This document shows, piece after piece, positions 16,499 to 25,094 of a stretch of DNA of 38,977 nt; position 1 is the first letter of the stretch, and every line of letters begins with the position of its first letter. Both the position numbers and the translations under genes were made by a program. The stretch covers positions 1-38,977 of the forward strand of contig NZ_RAVZ01000045.1 of the NCBI RefSeq assembly GCF_003611635.1, given 5' to 3'. A model generated the notes under the pieces. The model was not told the DNA's origin, made no database searches, and was given only the letters and a program-made list of their open reading frames with translations. The stretch comes from Corallococcus terminator (GTDB taxonomy: Bacteria; Myxococcota; Myxococcia; Myxococcales; Myxococcaceae).

Positions 16499-18220
16499 TC
16501 AGAGGTCGATTTCGTACTTCTGACAGTATTGTCGGACCTTGGGACGCTCCGTTGCCGGCACCCGGGTCCAATTGGCCCGCGTATTCGCCAGGTCGCGCTG
16601 CTGGCAGTACACGCGGGTGAGCAGCGAGAACGACGCGCCGGTGATCTTCGTGCGCTGGCTGCGGCGGATGTGACGCAGTGCTTCCGCCGGGTTGTCCGCG
16701 TCCAGCGCACGCTGCGCCGCGGTCAGGTCCTCGCGGACGCTGTCGGGCATCTTCTCCGCGCCCTGGGACGGAGCCGGCGAAGGGTTTCGCGGCAGCTTGG
16801 GCTTCCCGGCGACGTCGGGCGTGTCGAGTCCAGCAATCCCCACGTGGGACGGATCCGCGTCCGGAACCGGCGTGGTCGAATGCTCGGGGTCCGCATCTGG
16901 CTTCTTCGGGTCCGGGGGCGCGGTCACCACGGCGACAGGCGGCGGCTTGACGTCGGCGGGCGGCGTGACGGCCACCGGGGGGGGCTGCACGGTGGCCGGC
17001 ACCGTGACGGCCGTGGTCGTGCCCGCGCCGCGCCAGAAGAAGGCGGTGGTGAAGGCCGCGATGACCACGACGCCCACGGCCACGCCCACCAGCCACTTCG
17101 GCCGGGAGCGGGCGAGGGGCTGCGGGGCCAGCGACTCCGTCCGGGGACCCGACTCCGTGCGGGGGCCTTGCGCCCGTGGGGCCTCGTCCTGACCGGCATG
17201 GGGGCGCATGCCCACGGTGGGCACATGCTCCTGCGAGGGGAGCATGGGCGTGGGCGCCGCTGACGGCGCGGAGGACACGGGGGCGGCGGTCTTCACGCGC
17301 GCGGGCTTCACTTCCCCCAGCGTCTGGAGCGAGCTGCCCGTCAGGTCCAGGATGAACGCGCCCACGTCCGGGTAGCGGTCCGCCGGACGCTTGGCCATCG
17401 CACGGTTGATGGCCGTCACCACGTGCGGCGGCGTGTGGGGCGCCAGCGTCAGCAGCGGCGCGGGCTCCAGGTGGACGATCTGGTAGATCAGCTCCGCGAT
17501 GTTGTCGCCGGAGTAGGGCGGCTGACCGGCGAGCATCTCGTAGACCATGCCGCCGAACGAGAAGAGGTCCGTCCTCGCGTCCACGTCGCTGTTGTGGCCC
17601 ATGGCCTGCTCGGGCGCCATGTACTGCGGCGTCCCCATCAGCACCGAGTCCAGCGTCTGCACCGTGCGCGAATCGATGAGCTTGGAGATGCCGAAGTCGA
17701 GCAGCTTCACCCGTTCGCTCACCACGCCGCCCGCTTCGGTGGGCACGAGGAACACGTTGCCCGGCTTCAGGTCGCGGTGCACCACGCCCGCGCGGTGCGC
17801 CGCCTGGAGCGCCGCGCCCATCTGCCGGGAGATGGAGAAGACCTCCTCCAGGGGCAACTGCTTGCGCTTGCGCAGCCGGCGCGACAGGCCCTCGCCGCGC
17901 AGGTACTCCATCACCATGAAGGGCGTGCCGTCCTCCAGGGTGTCGAAGTCCAGCACCTCCACGATGTTGGGGTGGCCCAGCCGGGAGGCTATCTCCGCCT
18001 CGCGCCGGAAGCGCACCGCCACCTCCGGCGACAGCTCCTCCGCGCCGTGCAGCACCTTGATGGCCACCTGCTTGCCCGGCAGGCGCAGGTGGCGCGCCAG
18101 GAAGACCGCGCCCATCCCGCCCTTGCCCAGGACGGTGCCGATCTCATAGGTGGCGTTCAGGATCCGCCCCGTGGTGAGGGGCTCGGACTGGGCGGAGGTG
18201 GGTTCGGTCGGCTTTTGCAT
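16499..18220 (-). CDS. Membrane-anchored Hanks-type Ser/Thr protein kinase
   Basis: The 573-residue protein has a complete eukaryotic-type kinase domain (~25-290): glycine loop GKGGMG (32-37), VAIK with Lys55, HRDLKPGN with Asp150, DFG with Asp175, and GTPQYMAPEQ. A Pro/Ser-rich juxtamembrane region leads to one membrane segment (~373-395, KWLVGVAVGVVVIAAF). A Pro-rich extracytoplasmic stretch and a C-terminal helical, TPR-like domain follow, ending in QKYEIDL. Kinase activity is therefore expected inside, with sensing outside. AGGA precedes the ATG. The next two genes on the strand encode a lipoprotein and a secreted protein, which are plausible ligands or partners. All catalytic residues are present. 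Confidence 0.95.
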   Translation of the reverse strand: MQKPTEPTSAQSEPLTTGRILNATYEIGTVLGKGGMGAVFLARHLRLPGKQVAIKVLHGAEELSPEVAVRFRREAEIASRLGHPNIVEVLDFDTLEDGTPFMVMEYLRGEGLSRRLRKRKQLPLEEVFSISRQMGAALQAAHRAGVVHRDLKPGNVFLVPTEAGGVVSERVKLLDFGISKLIDSRTVQTLDSVLMGTPQYMAPEQAMGHNSDVDARTDLFSFGGMVYEMLAGQPPYSGDNIAELIYQIVHLEPAPLLTLAPHTPPHVVTAINRAMAKRPADRYPDVGAFILDLTGSSLQTLGEVKPARVKTAAPVSSAPSAAPTPMLPSQEHVPTVGMRPHAGQDEAPRAQGPRTESGPRTESLAPQPLARSRPKWLVGVAVGVVVIAAFTTAFFWRGAGTTTAVTVPATVQPPPVAVTPPADVKPPPVAVVTAPPDPKKPDADPEHSTTPVPDADPSHVGIAGLDTPDVAGKPKLPRNPSPAPSQGAEKMPDSVREDLTAAQRALDADNPAEALRHIRRSQRTKITGASFSLLTRVYCQQRDLANTRANWTRVPATERPKVRQYCQKYEIDL

Positions 18221-18348
18221 CGGCGGTCCTTTTTCCTACTAAACCGGGCCGACATGATTGGAAAGCACCTGGGTCAAATCCTCCCCGACAGGTCGGTTTT
18301 GCGGACCTGGATTCTCAGGTTCTGAGACGACCTTCTCGCGGGGTAACT

Positions 18349-18377
18349 GTTCACCGGCTCATGCGGTGTGCGTGAAC
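18349..18377. promoter_or_regulatory. Inverted repeat upstream of kinase gene
   Basis: GTTCAC (18349-18354) and GTGAAC (18372-18377) form a 6-bp dyad with a 17-nt spacer. It lies in the 205-bp gap between the kinase start and the broken lipoprotein gene. It could be an operator for either direction; there is no direct support. A 12-bp palindrome CCGACAGGTCGG also lies at 18285-18296. No convincing -35/-10 pair was found in the gap. Confidence 0.2.
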
Positions 18378-18425
18378 TCACGCTCTTGCAGTTTGAGCGT
18401 GGTGACCGAGGTGGAGATGCGCTCG

Positions 18426-18715
18426 ATGAATGCGCGTGGAATGCACTTCCGAACTGGCAGCGCACTCCGCCAGGCCGTTGTCGTTGTCCTCGCCGTAGCT
18501 GGGTGCGCCACCTCTCAAGAGGCGCCTGAGACCTACGGTTGGATGCGGTCGGCATCGCAGCGGCGGCGGAGATGTTGGAAGGCGTGGCGGAAGGCGCGCG
18601 AGCGTTCTGGGGGCGCGTGTTGCCGGACGGAGTGGCGTCGGAGGTGGCGAAACAGTTTCGCCACTCGATGGAGCCTCGGCGCGGCTACCCCCTGAACGGA
18701 ATGACTTCGTCTGGC
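18426..18715 (+). pseudogene. Broken lipoprotein gene at left edge of accessory region
   Basis: An ATG at 18426 with GGAG about 8 nt upstream starts a typical lipoprotein signal (LRQAVVVVLAVAGC, then ATSQEAPETYG). Near 18538 the frame must shift by one base to continue into a protein-like stretch (LDAVGIAAAAEMLEGVAEG, ARAFWGRVLPDGVASEVAKQ, PLNGMTSSGLEA). In the original frame the remainder becomes Arg-rich nonsense. The shifted frame has no stop codon and runs straight into antisense of the next gene at ~18716, so the 3' end is also missing. I read this as a frameshifted and truncated relic of a Myxococcus-type lipoprotein, cut where the accessory region begins. Confidence 0.5.
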
Positions 18716-19729
18716 TTAGAAGCTCGTGAAATCAATCTGCAGGATGGGTGTGTCCGCTTCGATGTCGCGCCGGAACCGCCCCCACCGGTCGAGCGTGCTC
18801 TCGTCGAGCACGGCCGGGTCGCGATACTGGTGGAACAGCGCGTAATTCATCGAGCGCTGGAGCGCGAGCAGGTCCGGCACGGCCGCGAGCCACTCGCGCT
18901 CCATCCGTCGGAGCTCCCGATACCCTTCGAGGAACGGCCCCAGGAACGCAGCGACTGCTTCGTCGCGCGCCTCTCGAGCCTCGCCTCGCGCGATGTAGAA
19001 GAGGAGTACCGCGATGTCCTTGACGAACCACGCGTACTCGCAGTTGTCGAAGTCGAACGCGGTGATCTTCCCTTCGGCGAAGCAGAAGTTGTGCATGTGG
19101 AGATCGGCGTGGATCAGCCCGTAGCTCTCCGGTGTTCGCGGTAGCCGGTTCAATCGCGCGATGATCGCCGCGGTGCGCTCGCGAACGAGCTTCTCCTCGG
19201 GGGGCGCGAACCGGTTGATGTCGACCACGTCGTACTCATGCCATTCCTGGCGCTTGAGCCTGGGGCTCGAAGGCGCGTAGGTCTCGGCGCGGTTGTGGAG
19301 CCGCGCGAACAGCCGGCCCAGGTCGCGGAACAGGGGGGGCTTCCAGTAGCGCTCCTTGAGCGGAGGTGCGTCGTCGAAGACGATGCCCGGCGCGCGCTCG
19401 AACGCGGTGGCGACGAAGTAGCTGCCGGGCTCGCGGTCTTCGATCCGCTCCACGAACTGCCCCGAATCGGAGAGGATCGGCGAGGCGATTGGAATGCGCG
19501 CGGCGGCCAGGTAGCGAACGAACTCGACCTCACCCAGCGTGTAGTCGATCGTTCGCCGCGTACTGTGCGAGATGCGCAAGATAATGCCTTCGCCGTCGTC
19601 GTTCTCCGCCTCGTAGACGAAGTTCTCGAAGGCCGCGAGCTCGGTGAGCTGCTCGGGCGACAGGCCATACCGGCGCGCAGCCTCATCGCGAATCGGTTCG
19701 TGGAAGCGGCGGACGAGCTCTGGATGCAT
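18716..19729 (-). CDS. Aminoglycoside-phosphotransferase-fold kinase
   Basis: The 337-residue product has the APH/choline-kinase fold. It shows an N-terminal lobe (NFVYEAENDDGEGIILRISH), the catalytic loop HADLHMHNF with Asp209, and the metal-binding AFDFDNCEYAWFVKDIA segment. The overall look is closest to the homoserine-kinase/SrkA-like part of the family rather than to a known antibiotic-resistance enzyme. AGAGGA lies 5 nt before the ATG, and the start is 8 nt after the 582-residue gene, so it is the last cistron of the six-gene exporter operon. In this setting it could phosphorylate the exported compound or protect the producer. The substrate is unknown. Confidence 0.85.
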   Translation of the reverse strand: MHPELVRRFHEPIRDEAARRYGLSPEQLTELAAFENFVYEAENDDGEGIILRISHSTRRTIDYTLGEVEFVRYLAAARIPIASPILSDSGQFVERIEDREPGSYFVATAFERAPGIVFDDAPPLKERYWKPPLFRDLGRLFARLHNRAETYAPSSPRLKRQEWHEYDVVDINRFAPPEEKLVRERTAAIIARLNRLPRTPESYGLIHADLHMHNFCFAEGKITAFDFDNCEYAWFVKDIAVLLFYIARGEAREARDEAVAAFLGPFLEGYRELRRMEREWLAAVPDLLALQRSMNYALFHQYRDPAVLDESTLDRWGRFRRDIEADTPILQIDFTSF

Positions 19730-19737
19730 CGAATCCT

Positions 19738-21486
19738 CTAGTCCTTCAACGTGAGGCTGCTCTCACCGTAGCCCAGCACGGTCGAGGCAGAGTCGCTGGT
19801 GACCGAGACGCCCAGGCCGCGCGCGAGGGTCTCCGCCAACGGGGGGCCATTGCGCGGCCGCGTGAACACAGCCAGGTCTGTGCCGGTCAAGGGGTGATCC
19901 GGGCGCCGGAGCCGCTGGTTCAGCATCGCTTGCTCGCGCTCGACGACGCGCAGGCACCGGCGCTCGAGGGCGAACGCGCTGGCAGCGACGCCAGCGAGCT
20001 CACCGCGGATGAGCTCCGCCACGACCTTGTCTCCCGGCAGCCCATGCGCGAAGAGCTCGGCCAGCCGCCGCTGGCTCGTGGCCTGCTCGGCGGGATCCAG
20101 CTTCGCCAGCTCGTCCAGCGAGGTGCCCTGTGGCGTGCCGGGGAACGCCTCGCCGATGCGCGCGAACAACCAGCGGCTGAGCTTGATTTCGCGCTGGTAG
20201 GTCTCGGCGAGTGGGAAATCGTCCCGGAGCAACGGGTAATGCGCGACATCGATGGGCGCCTCCACGCACTCTTGCAGCGCGGTGCGCGGAAGGTGTCCGG
20301 CGAACGCCGCCCGGAGCCGTTCGTGGAGCAGCCCCTGGGTCGCGCCGAGGAAGCGGACCACCGATTCGACGCGCTGCCCGAGCAGGCCGTAATCGATCGC
20401 GGCGTCGAGATCGCCGAGGCGCGCTGCGATGTCGGGCTGGGCCTCGATGGGTGCCGGGGCCGAGCCGGTCAACACCTGCAGATATTCGTTGATCAGCGCC
20501 GGCGGCCCGGCGCACACGCCGTGCGGACCATGGAAGACCGCGTGACGCTCGGCATGGTCCACGATCGTTTGCGCGGTGACGGGCTGCTCGGGGGCGTCGC
20601 GCACCAGGTCGTTGGTGACCAGGCGAACTCCGTCGATCAGCCGGAACATGGCCGCGAGCCCGCTGTCGAGCTCTCCGTTCGGCACCGGATGGGTGCCCCG
20701 CACCAGCACGTACCCGACCGACGCGAGCGTGCAGACGACCATCATGTGGAGCTCGCCCGCGGTGAGCACGCCCGGGGTCCGGGGCGGCATGCGCGCGAGG
20801 AAGGCCTTGCGGAACTGCTCGGTCAGCGAGAGCAGGTCCGGCCACTGACGCGCCATGGCCTTCATTGCGGTCACGTTCATCGGGAGTTCGCTCTGGTACC
20901 GGCTCCCCGCGTAGTGGCACTGCTTGCGCACGGTCGGGAGATCGAGGAACAAGGTGCGCGGTGCGACGTTGTTCTCGCCCACTTGCCGGCCGTCACCGTC
21001 GAGCGCCGGATGCGCCACGCGGTAGACCGGCACGACCACCTCGAGGTTCGAGAGCTCGAACGCCCGTCCGAACGCCTGTTCGGTCAGCACGGGGCAACGG
21101 TTGTCGCGGGCGCTGAACGTGAGCGGCTCACGCCCGGCTGGCACCTCACCCAACCGCTCAGGGAAGGACACCGCGGTGCGGCCCGTGGGCGCATCCGAGA
21201 CCCGCCTCAACACCCGCTGTTCGATCAATGCTTCGAGCAGGTCCCGGATCTTGTCCCAGGAATGGGGCGCGCCGTCCGACCACGCCATGGCGTCGGAGGC
21301 TTGAAATTGCTCGACCTGGAGCAGCTTCTCGCCCAAGGGCGCGATGTCTGGCTCGTCGAAGATGAGCTCCACTTCGCCATAGAAGAGGTGCAGGACCTGC
21401 TGGCCATTGCCTGCGTCGAGCCGGTCGTGCGTGAGCCGCCTTCGATTGGGAATGTAGAGCATCTCATCCGCTTGCAGTTGTGCCAT
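19738..21486 (-). CDS. Unrecognised 582-aa cytoplasmic protein in exporter operon
   Basis: The gene starts at ATG 21486, 6 nt after the outer-membrane-factor gene, with GAGAAG upstream. The product has no signal peptide or membrane segment. Residues ~1-95 could form a small winged-helix-like unit (HSWDKIRDLLEALIEQRVL). The middle contains scattered His and Cys residues (RKQCHYAGSRYQSELP, ELHMMVVCTLASVGYVLVRG, ERHAVFHGPHGVCAG). The C-terminal third is helical and ends in SVTSDSASTVLGYGESSLT. I recognise no family and no nucleotide, SAM, flavin or Fe-S motif. Placement between export genes and a small-molecule-type kinase makes a peptide-tailoring or substrate-binding role plausible, but this is a guess. 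Confidence 0.82.
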   Translation of the reverse strand: MAQLQADEMLYIPNRRRLTHDRLDAGNGQQVLHLFYGEVELIFDEPDIAPLGEKLLQVEQFQASDAMAWSDGAPHSWDKIRDLLEALIEQRVLRRVSDAPTGRTAVSFPERLGEVPAGREPLTFSARDNRCPVLTEQAFGRAFELSNLEVVVPVYRVAHPALDGDGRQVGENNVAPRTLFLDLPTVRKQCHYAGSRYQSELPMNVTAMKAMARQWPDLLSLTEQFRKAFLARMPPRTPGVLTAGELHMMVVCTLASVGYVLVRGTHPVPNGELDSGLAAMFRLIDGVRLVTNDLVRDAPEQPVTAQTIVDHAERHAVFHGPHGVCAGPPALINEYLQVLTGSAPAPIEAQPDIAARLGDLDAAIDYGLLGQRVESVVRFLGATQGLLHERLRAAFAGHLPRTALQECVEAPIDVAHYPLLRDDFPLAETYQREIKLSRWLFARIGEAFPGTPQGTSLDELAKLDPAEQATSQRRLAELFAHGLPGDKVVAELIRGELAGVAASAFALERRCLRVVEREQAMLNQRLRRPDHPLTGTDLAVFTRPRNGPPLAETLARGLGVSVTSDSASTVLGYGESSLTLKD

Positions 21487-21492
21487 GGCTTC

Positions 21493-22986
21493 TCACTCCC
21501 TCTCCAGTGTGACGTCGCGCGACCAGGTGCCGCCGAGCGAGCGATAGACCGCGACGCGATGGTTGAGCAGCAGCCGTTGCGCTTGCAGACTTGCGCGCTC
21601 GAGCCCGACCAGATTCGTCAGGGCGCTGAGCACCGTCAGATAGTCCGATTGCCCCTGCTCGAAGAGCCGCCTCGCCTCGTCCAGGAGCTGCCGCCCGAGC
21701 TGGACCTGCGCACGCAGGCTGCGCAGGCTCGTCGCCTCGTTCTCCTCCTGGACCACGGCATCCTGCACCCGTCCGATCGCGGTGTGCAGCGCGAGCTGGT
21801 ATTGGACATGGCGACGCTGGAGCTGGATCGGCAGTCGCAAGTACTCGGTGACTCGCCTTCCATCGAACAGGGCCCAGGTCAGGCCCACCCCGACGACGGA
21901 CTCGCCCAGAACCGGCTCCTTGAGGCCGTACTTCGAAGCGCCCACGTTGCCCACCAGTTGGATCGTCGGAAGCCAGCTCGCCAGGTTCGCGTTGATGCGG
22001 TGCTCGACCTCGGCGACGCGCAGCTCCGCGAGCCGCATCTCGGGCGTGTTCACGTTCAGGTCGCCCGGCGTTCCGAGTTTCGGTGGGGGCGGGAGATCGG
22101 GAAGCTGTCGATCGAGTGGAACGACGTCGTCGGCGGGGCTGGGTACCCGGCCCAGCAGCGCCTTCAGCTCCGAATTCAAGAGCGCGTTCCGGGTGGCGAT
22201 CAGCGGCACCTGCGATTCGAGGTTCACCAGCAGTTGCTCCTGCTGCAGCACCACGAGCCGGGGCGTGAGGTGCTGCTCGAACCGCGCTCGAATCAGCCGG
22301 AGCAGCTCCTTGTTGTAGTCGATCTGCCGCAGCGTGAGGTCCCGGAGCGCGCGGGCCTCCAGGATGTCGAACCAGAGCTGGGTGATCCGCACCGCGAGGT
22401 CCTGGACGCGGCCCTCGGTGAGCTGCCGCTGCTGCTCGGCGAAGTTCAATCCCGCGCGCCGCTGCGCATCGAGGGCTCCAAACAGGTCGACCTGGTAGGC
22501 CACGCCCACTCCGACGGTGGCGACGCTGTACTCGGTCCGGGTTGGCGGCGCGGGCGGAACGTTGGCGACGACATGACTCAGCCCCGCCGGGTTCAGGATG
22601 CCGACCTGGAGCGGGTACCACCAACCTTGCGGCACGGCGGGGTCGAGCTGGTTCTCGTAGATCAGCTCCCGCGCGTCGCGCAGGGCCAGGTTGTCGCTGA
22701 AGCACTCCTGGATGGCCGTGTCGAGAGCCGGATCGGCGAACGCCGACCACCAGACTGCGTCCTGGGTGGCGCGCTCGGCTGGCTGCGCGGGCACGCCCTC
22801 CTCCGACGGCTGCGGGCTTGGAACCCCGCCCTCGGGTGCGCTGGACGGTTGGGGCGGCTGGGTGCGCGGATCGACGGCGGTCGAGTAGCTGCTCGGCGCC
22901 AGAGGCGGTTCGACGACGACGGGACGGATCAGCTCGCAACCGGAGCAGATCGTCGCGAGGAGGGCGAGCGTGAATCGAAGTCTCAT
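21493..22986 (-). CDS. TolC/NodT-family outer-membrane factor lipoprotein
   Basis: The 497-residue product begins with a lipoprotein signal (LLATICSGC, Cys17) and a Pro-rich linker. The two-fold repeated helical and strand pattern of outer-membrane efflux proteins follows: WWSAFADPALDTAIQECFSDN near ~75, YQVDLFGALDAQRRAGLN near ~160, and the second-half VGVGLTWALFDGRRV. It is the trimeric outer-membrane exit duct of a tripartite exporter. The start ATG overlaps the stop of the preceding ABC gene (ATGA). The partners upstream are an HlyD-like adaptor and two ABC exporters. The product class is secure; the cargo is not. Confidence 0.92.
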   Translation of the reverse strand: MRLRFTLALLATICSGCELIRPVVVEPPLAPSSYSTAVDPRTQPPQPSSAPEGGVPSPQPSEEGVPAQPAERATQDAVWWSAFADPALDTAIQECFSDNLALRDARELIYENQLDPAVPQGWWYPLQVGILNPAGLSHVVANVPPAPPTRTEYSVATVGVGVAYQVDLFGALDAQRRAGLNFAEQQRQLTEGRVQDLAVRITQLWFDILEARALRDLTLRQIDYNKELLRLIRARFEQHLTPRLVVLQQEQLLVNLESQVPLIATRNALLNSELKALLGRVPSPADDVVPLDRQLPDLPPPPKLGTPGDLNVNTPEMRLAELRVAEVEHRINANLASWLPTIQLVGNVGASKYGLKEPVLGESVVGVGLTWALFDGRRVTEYLRLPIQLQRRHVQYQLALHTAIGRVQDAVVQEENEATSLRSLRAQVQLGRQLLDEARRLFEQGQSDYLTVLSALTNLVGLERASLQAQRLLLNHRVAVYRSLGGTWSRDVTLERE

Positions 22987-25094
22987 GGGTGGCTGACGAC
23001 CACGAGGGCTTTCGCGTGGTTGAGGACGCAGCGCTGCGCGACCCGCATGGTCTCGGGATCGAGGGAGGCGAAGCTCTCGTCGAGGATGACCAGCTCGACC
23101 CCCTGCAGCAGCGTGCGCGCGATGTAGAGCCGGCTCTTCTCGCCGTGCGAGAGTTGCCAGCCGGTCTCGCCGATCATCTCCTCGAGGCCGGCGGGCATCT
23201 TGGCGACCAGCTCGTCCAGCCCGAGCTCCTTGCACAGCGCGGCGGCCTTGGTCCGCAGCTCGGGCGAGGTCGGCCACTCGCGCCCGAGCAGGAGATTGTA
23301 CGCGAAGCTGCCGGACAGGACGTGGTTCTCGTGGAACTGCGGCGCGGCGGTGATGCGCTTGCGCCAGCCCGAGGAGCCGAACGTCGCGCGGTCCAACGCG
23401 TGCAGCAGCATCACACCGCCCTGCGGCGTCCTCAGGCCCGTCAACAGCGACACCAGCGTCGACTTGCCACCGCCCGATGGGCCCTCCAGCAGGATGCGGT
23501 CGCCCTGAGCGATCTGGAACGAGCAGTTCTCGAGCACCGGCCGGGTGCGCGCGTCGTGCCGGAAGGTCACGCCCCGCGCCTCGATGAGGGTTCCGCCGGC
23601 GGCGTCGGTGGGCTTGCCTCCCTCCATTTCGAGAGGGACTTTCGATTCGAGCTCGGGGCGGCCCACCGCGAGCAACAAGTCGCGGATCTGCTCGAACGAC
23701 ACCGCCGCCTGGGAGACCTGCTGGAAGTAGACGGCGACCTCGTCGAAGGCTCGCAGCGCGAGCAAGATGCCGCCCACGGACACCGCCAGCGCGCTGGCAT
23801 TGGCCGTACCGCTGCTGAACGCCGGCAGCAAGGTCAGCAGGGCGAGCACCAACCAGCCGTCGCGCAGGAGCGCGGTCAGTTGCATGGTCCGGCGATCCAT
23901 GACCTTCGAGATCTCGGAGTAGGAGCTCAAGCGGACGTCTTCGCCATCATGCCAGCGCTCGAGTGGAAGCTGCGCCAGCCGCGTTCGATGGCCGAGCATG
24001 CGCTCGAGCAGGTCGTGGGTGATCTCGACGCGCGCGCTCGACCACGCCCGCTGGACGCCGTAGTGGCGGCGCGCGAGGACGAACGCGACCACGACCCACA
24101 GGGCGAGCACCATCGCCTGGGGCCACCCTCCCGCCCCGAGCACGAGGATGACGCCCGCCAGGATCAAGTCGACGAGCGACAACACCGCGAGCAGGGCGCC
24201 GCCGACCGCAAGCTGCTCGACGACCTCGGCCTCGGCGACGCGGCCGAAATGGCGGCCGATGCCGTCGAGCCGCACCTCGTCGGGGGTCAGCTTGAGGGTT
24301 CCCGCGAGGAGTTGCTGCTTCAGCAGCGTTCCGAGCCGGATCGAGAACACGCCCTGCCACCACACCTCGAGCATGCGTAGCGGAATCGCGCACGCAATCA
24401 CGGCGATCCACCCCAGGAACCAGCCGGTCTCGAGGTGGGCCTGGAGCGCGGCGCGACCGAGCAACCAGAACGAGCCAGCCAGCACCAGCGAGAGGAGCGT
24501 GTGGCTCACGAGGATGCCGGCGACGAGCGATGGGATGTCGCCGAGCAGCGTCCGCCGGCTCGCGGTGCGCCGGGGGCGCATGATCCACCCGGTGCGCAAC
24601 TGCGCCTGGCCGAGCCGCTGCAGCAGCATCTGTGAGCGGGCGTGCTCGCGCGCACGGGGCGACATCTCCACGCCGCCGAGCAACTGGTCCACCTCGGCGA
24701 CGGTGGCTTCCTGCTCTTCGCGCAGGAGCGCGAGCGCGCTCTTCGTCTGGACCGAAACCGCCGTGGCGTCGCGCGCGAGCAGGCGCAGCTTCCCGCGCCG
24801 CGTACCCAGCAGCACCAGATAGGACGGGACGCCGTCTCGCCGGACCTGGAGGATGCAGGGCGCGGCGCGTTCGAGGACGTCGGGCAACTCGTGGTAGAGC
24901 GGCGTGATCGGCTCGAGCTCCACGCCGAGTCGATCTCCGAGCGCGAACATCCAGACCCGGCTCGGCTCGACGGCCGCCGCGGGCGGAGCGATCTCGCCCG
25001 CGGCCCTGCCATAGCCTTGCCTCTGCGCCAGTTGCTCCAGCGCGTCGGGCAGTCGCTCGACCGGCCACAACAGGTCAAAGTGCGAGCGCGTCAT
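22983..25094 (-). CDS. ABC exporter with degenerate C39-like N-terminal domain
   Basis: The 703-residue protein consists of an N-terminal ~150-residue domain, an exporter membrane domain of about six helices (~205-480) and a nucleotide-binding domain. The latter has Walker A GPSGGGKST (Lys544), signature LSHGEKSR in place of LSGGQ, Walker B LVILDESFA with the catalytic Glu, and H-loop VVSHP at the very end. The N-terminal domain resembles a C39 peptidase fold in outline (CILQVRRDGVPSYLVLLG) but lacks the catalytic Cys and His, so it would bind but not cut a leader. The start ATG overlaps the stop of the protease-ABC gene as ATGA. It probably pairs with that protein, as in NHLM-type two-ABC bacteriocin systems. 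Confidence 0.88.
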   Translation of the reverse strand: MTRSHFDLLWPVERLPDALEQLAQRQGYGRAAGEIAPPAAAVEPSRVWMFALGDRLGVELEPITPLYHELPDVLERAAPCILQVRRDGVPSYLVLLGTRRGKLRLLARDATAVSVQTKSALALLREEQEATVAEVDQLLGGVEMSPRAREHARSQMLLQRLGQAQLRTGWIMRPRRTASRRTLLGDIPSLVAGILVSHTLLSLVLAGSFWLLGRAALQAHLETGWFLGWIAVIACAIPLRMLEVWWQGVFSIRLGTLLKQQLLAGTLKLTPDEVRLDGIGRHFGRVAEAEVVEQLAVGGALLAVLSLVDLILAGVILVLGAGGWPQAMVLALWVVVAFVLARRHYGVQRAWSSARVEITHDLLERMLGHRTRLAQLPLERWHDGEDVRLSSYSEISKVMDRRTMQLTALLRDGWLVLALLTLLPAFSSGTANASALAVSVGGILLALRAFDEVAVYFQQVSQAAVSFEQIRDLLLAVGRPELESKVPLEMEGGKPTDAAGGTLIEARGVTFRHDARTRPVLENCSFQIAQGDRILLEGPSGGGKSTLVSLLTGLRTPQGGVMLLHALDRATFGSSGWRKRITAAPQFHENHVLSGSFAYNLLLGREWPTSPELRTKAAALCKELGLDELVAKMPAGLEEMIGETGWQLSHGEKSRLYIARTLLQGVELVILDESFASLDPETMRVAQRCVLNHAKALVVVSHP

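Noticed and set aside
16451-17263. Plus-strand frame opposite the Ser/Thr kinase C-terminus
   Set aside because: The translation is Gly/Arg/His-rich and without domains; the kinase reading continues through this stretch to a sensible end.
18285-18296. Palindrome CCGACAGGTCGG followed by TTTT as a terminator
   Set aside because: The stem is only 5 bp with a 2-nt loop, and no plus-strand gene ends just before it.
19894-23127. Very long plus-strand open frame (1077 codons) across the export operon
   Set aside because: It lies antisense to three well-supported genes with motifs. Its translation is Arg/His/Gly-rich without domain signatures, as expected from high-GC antisense frames.
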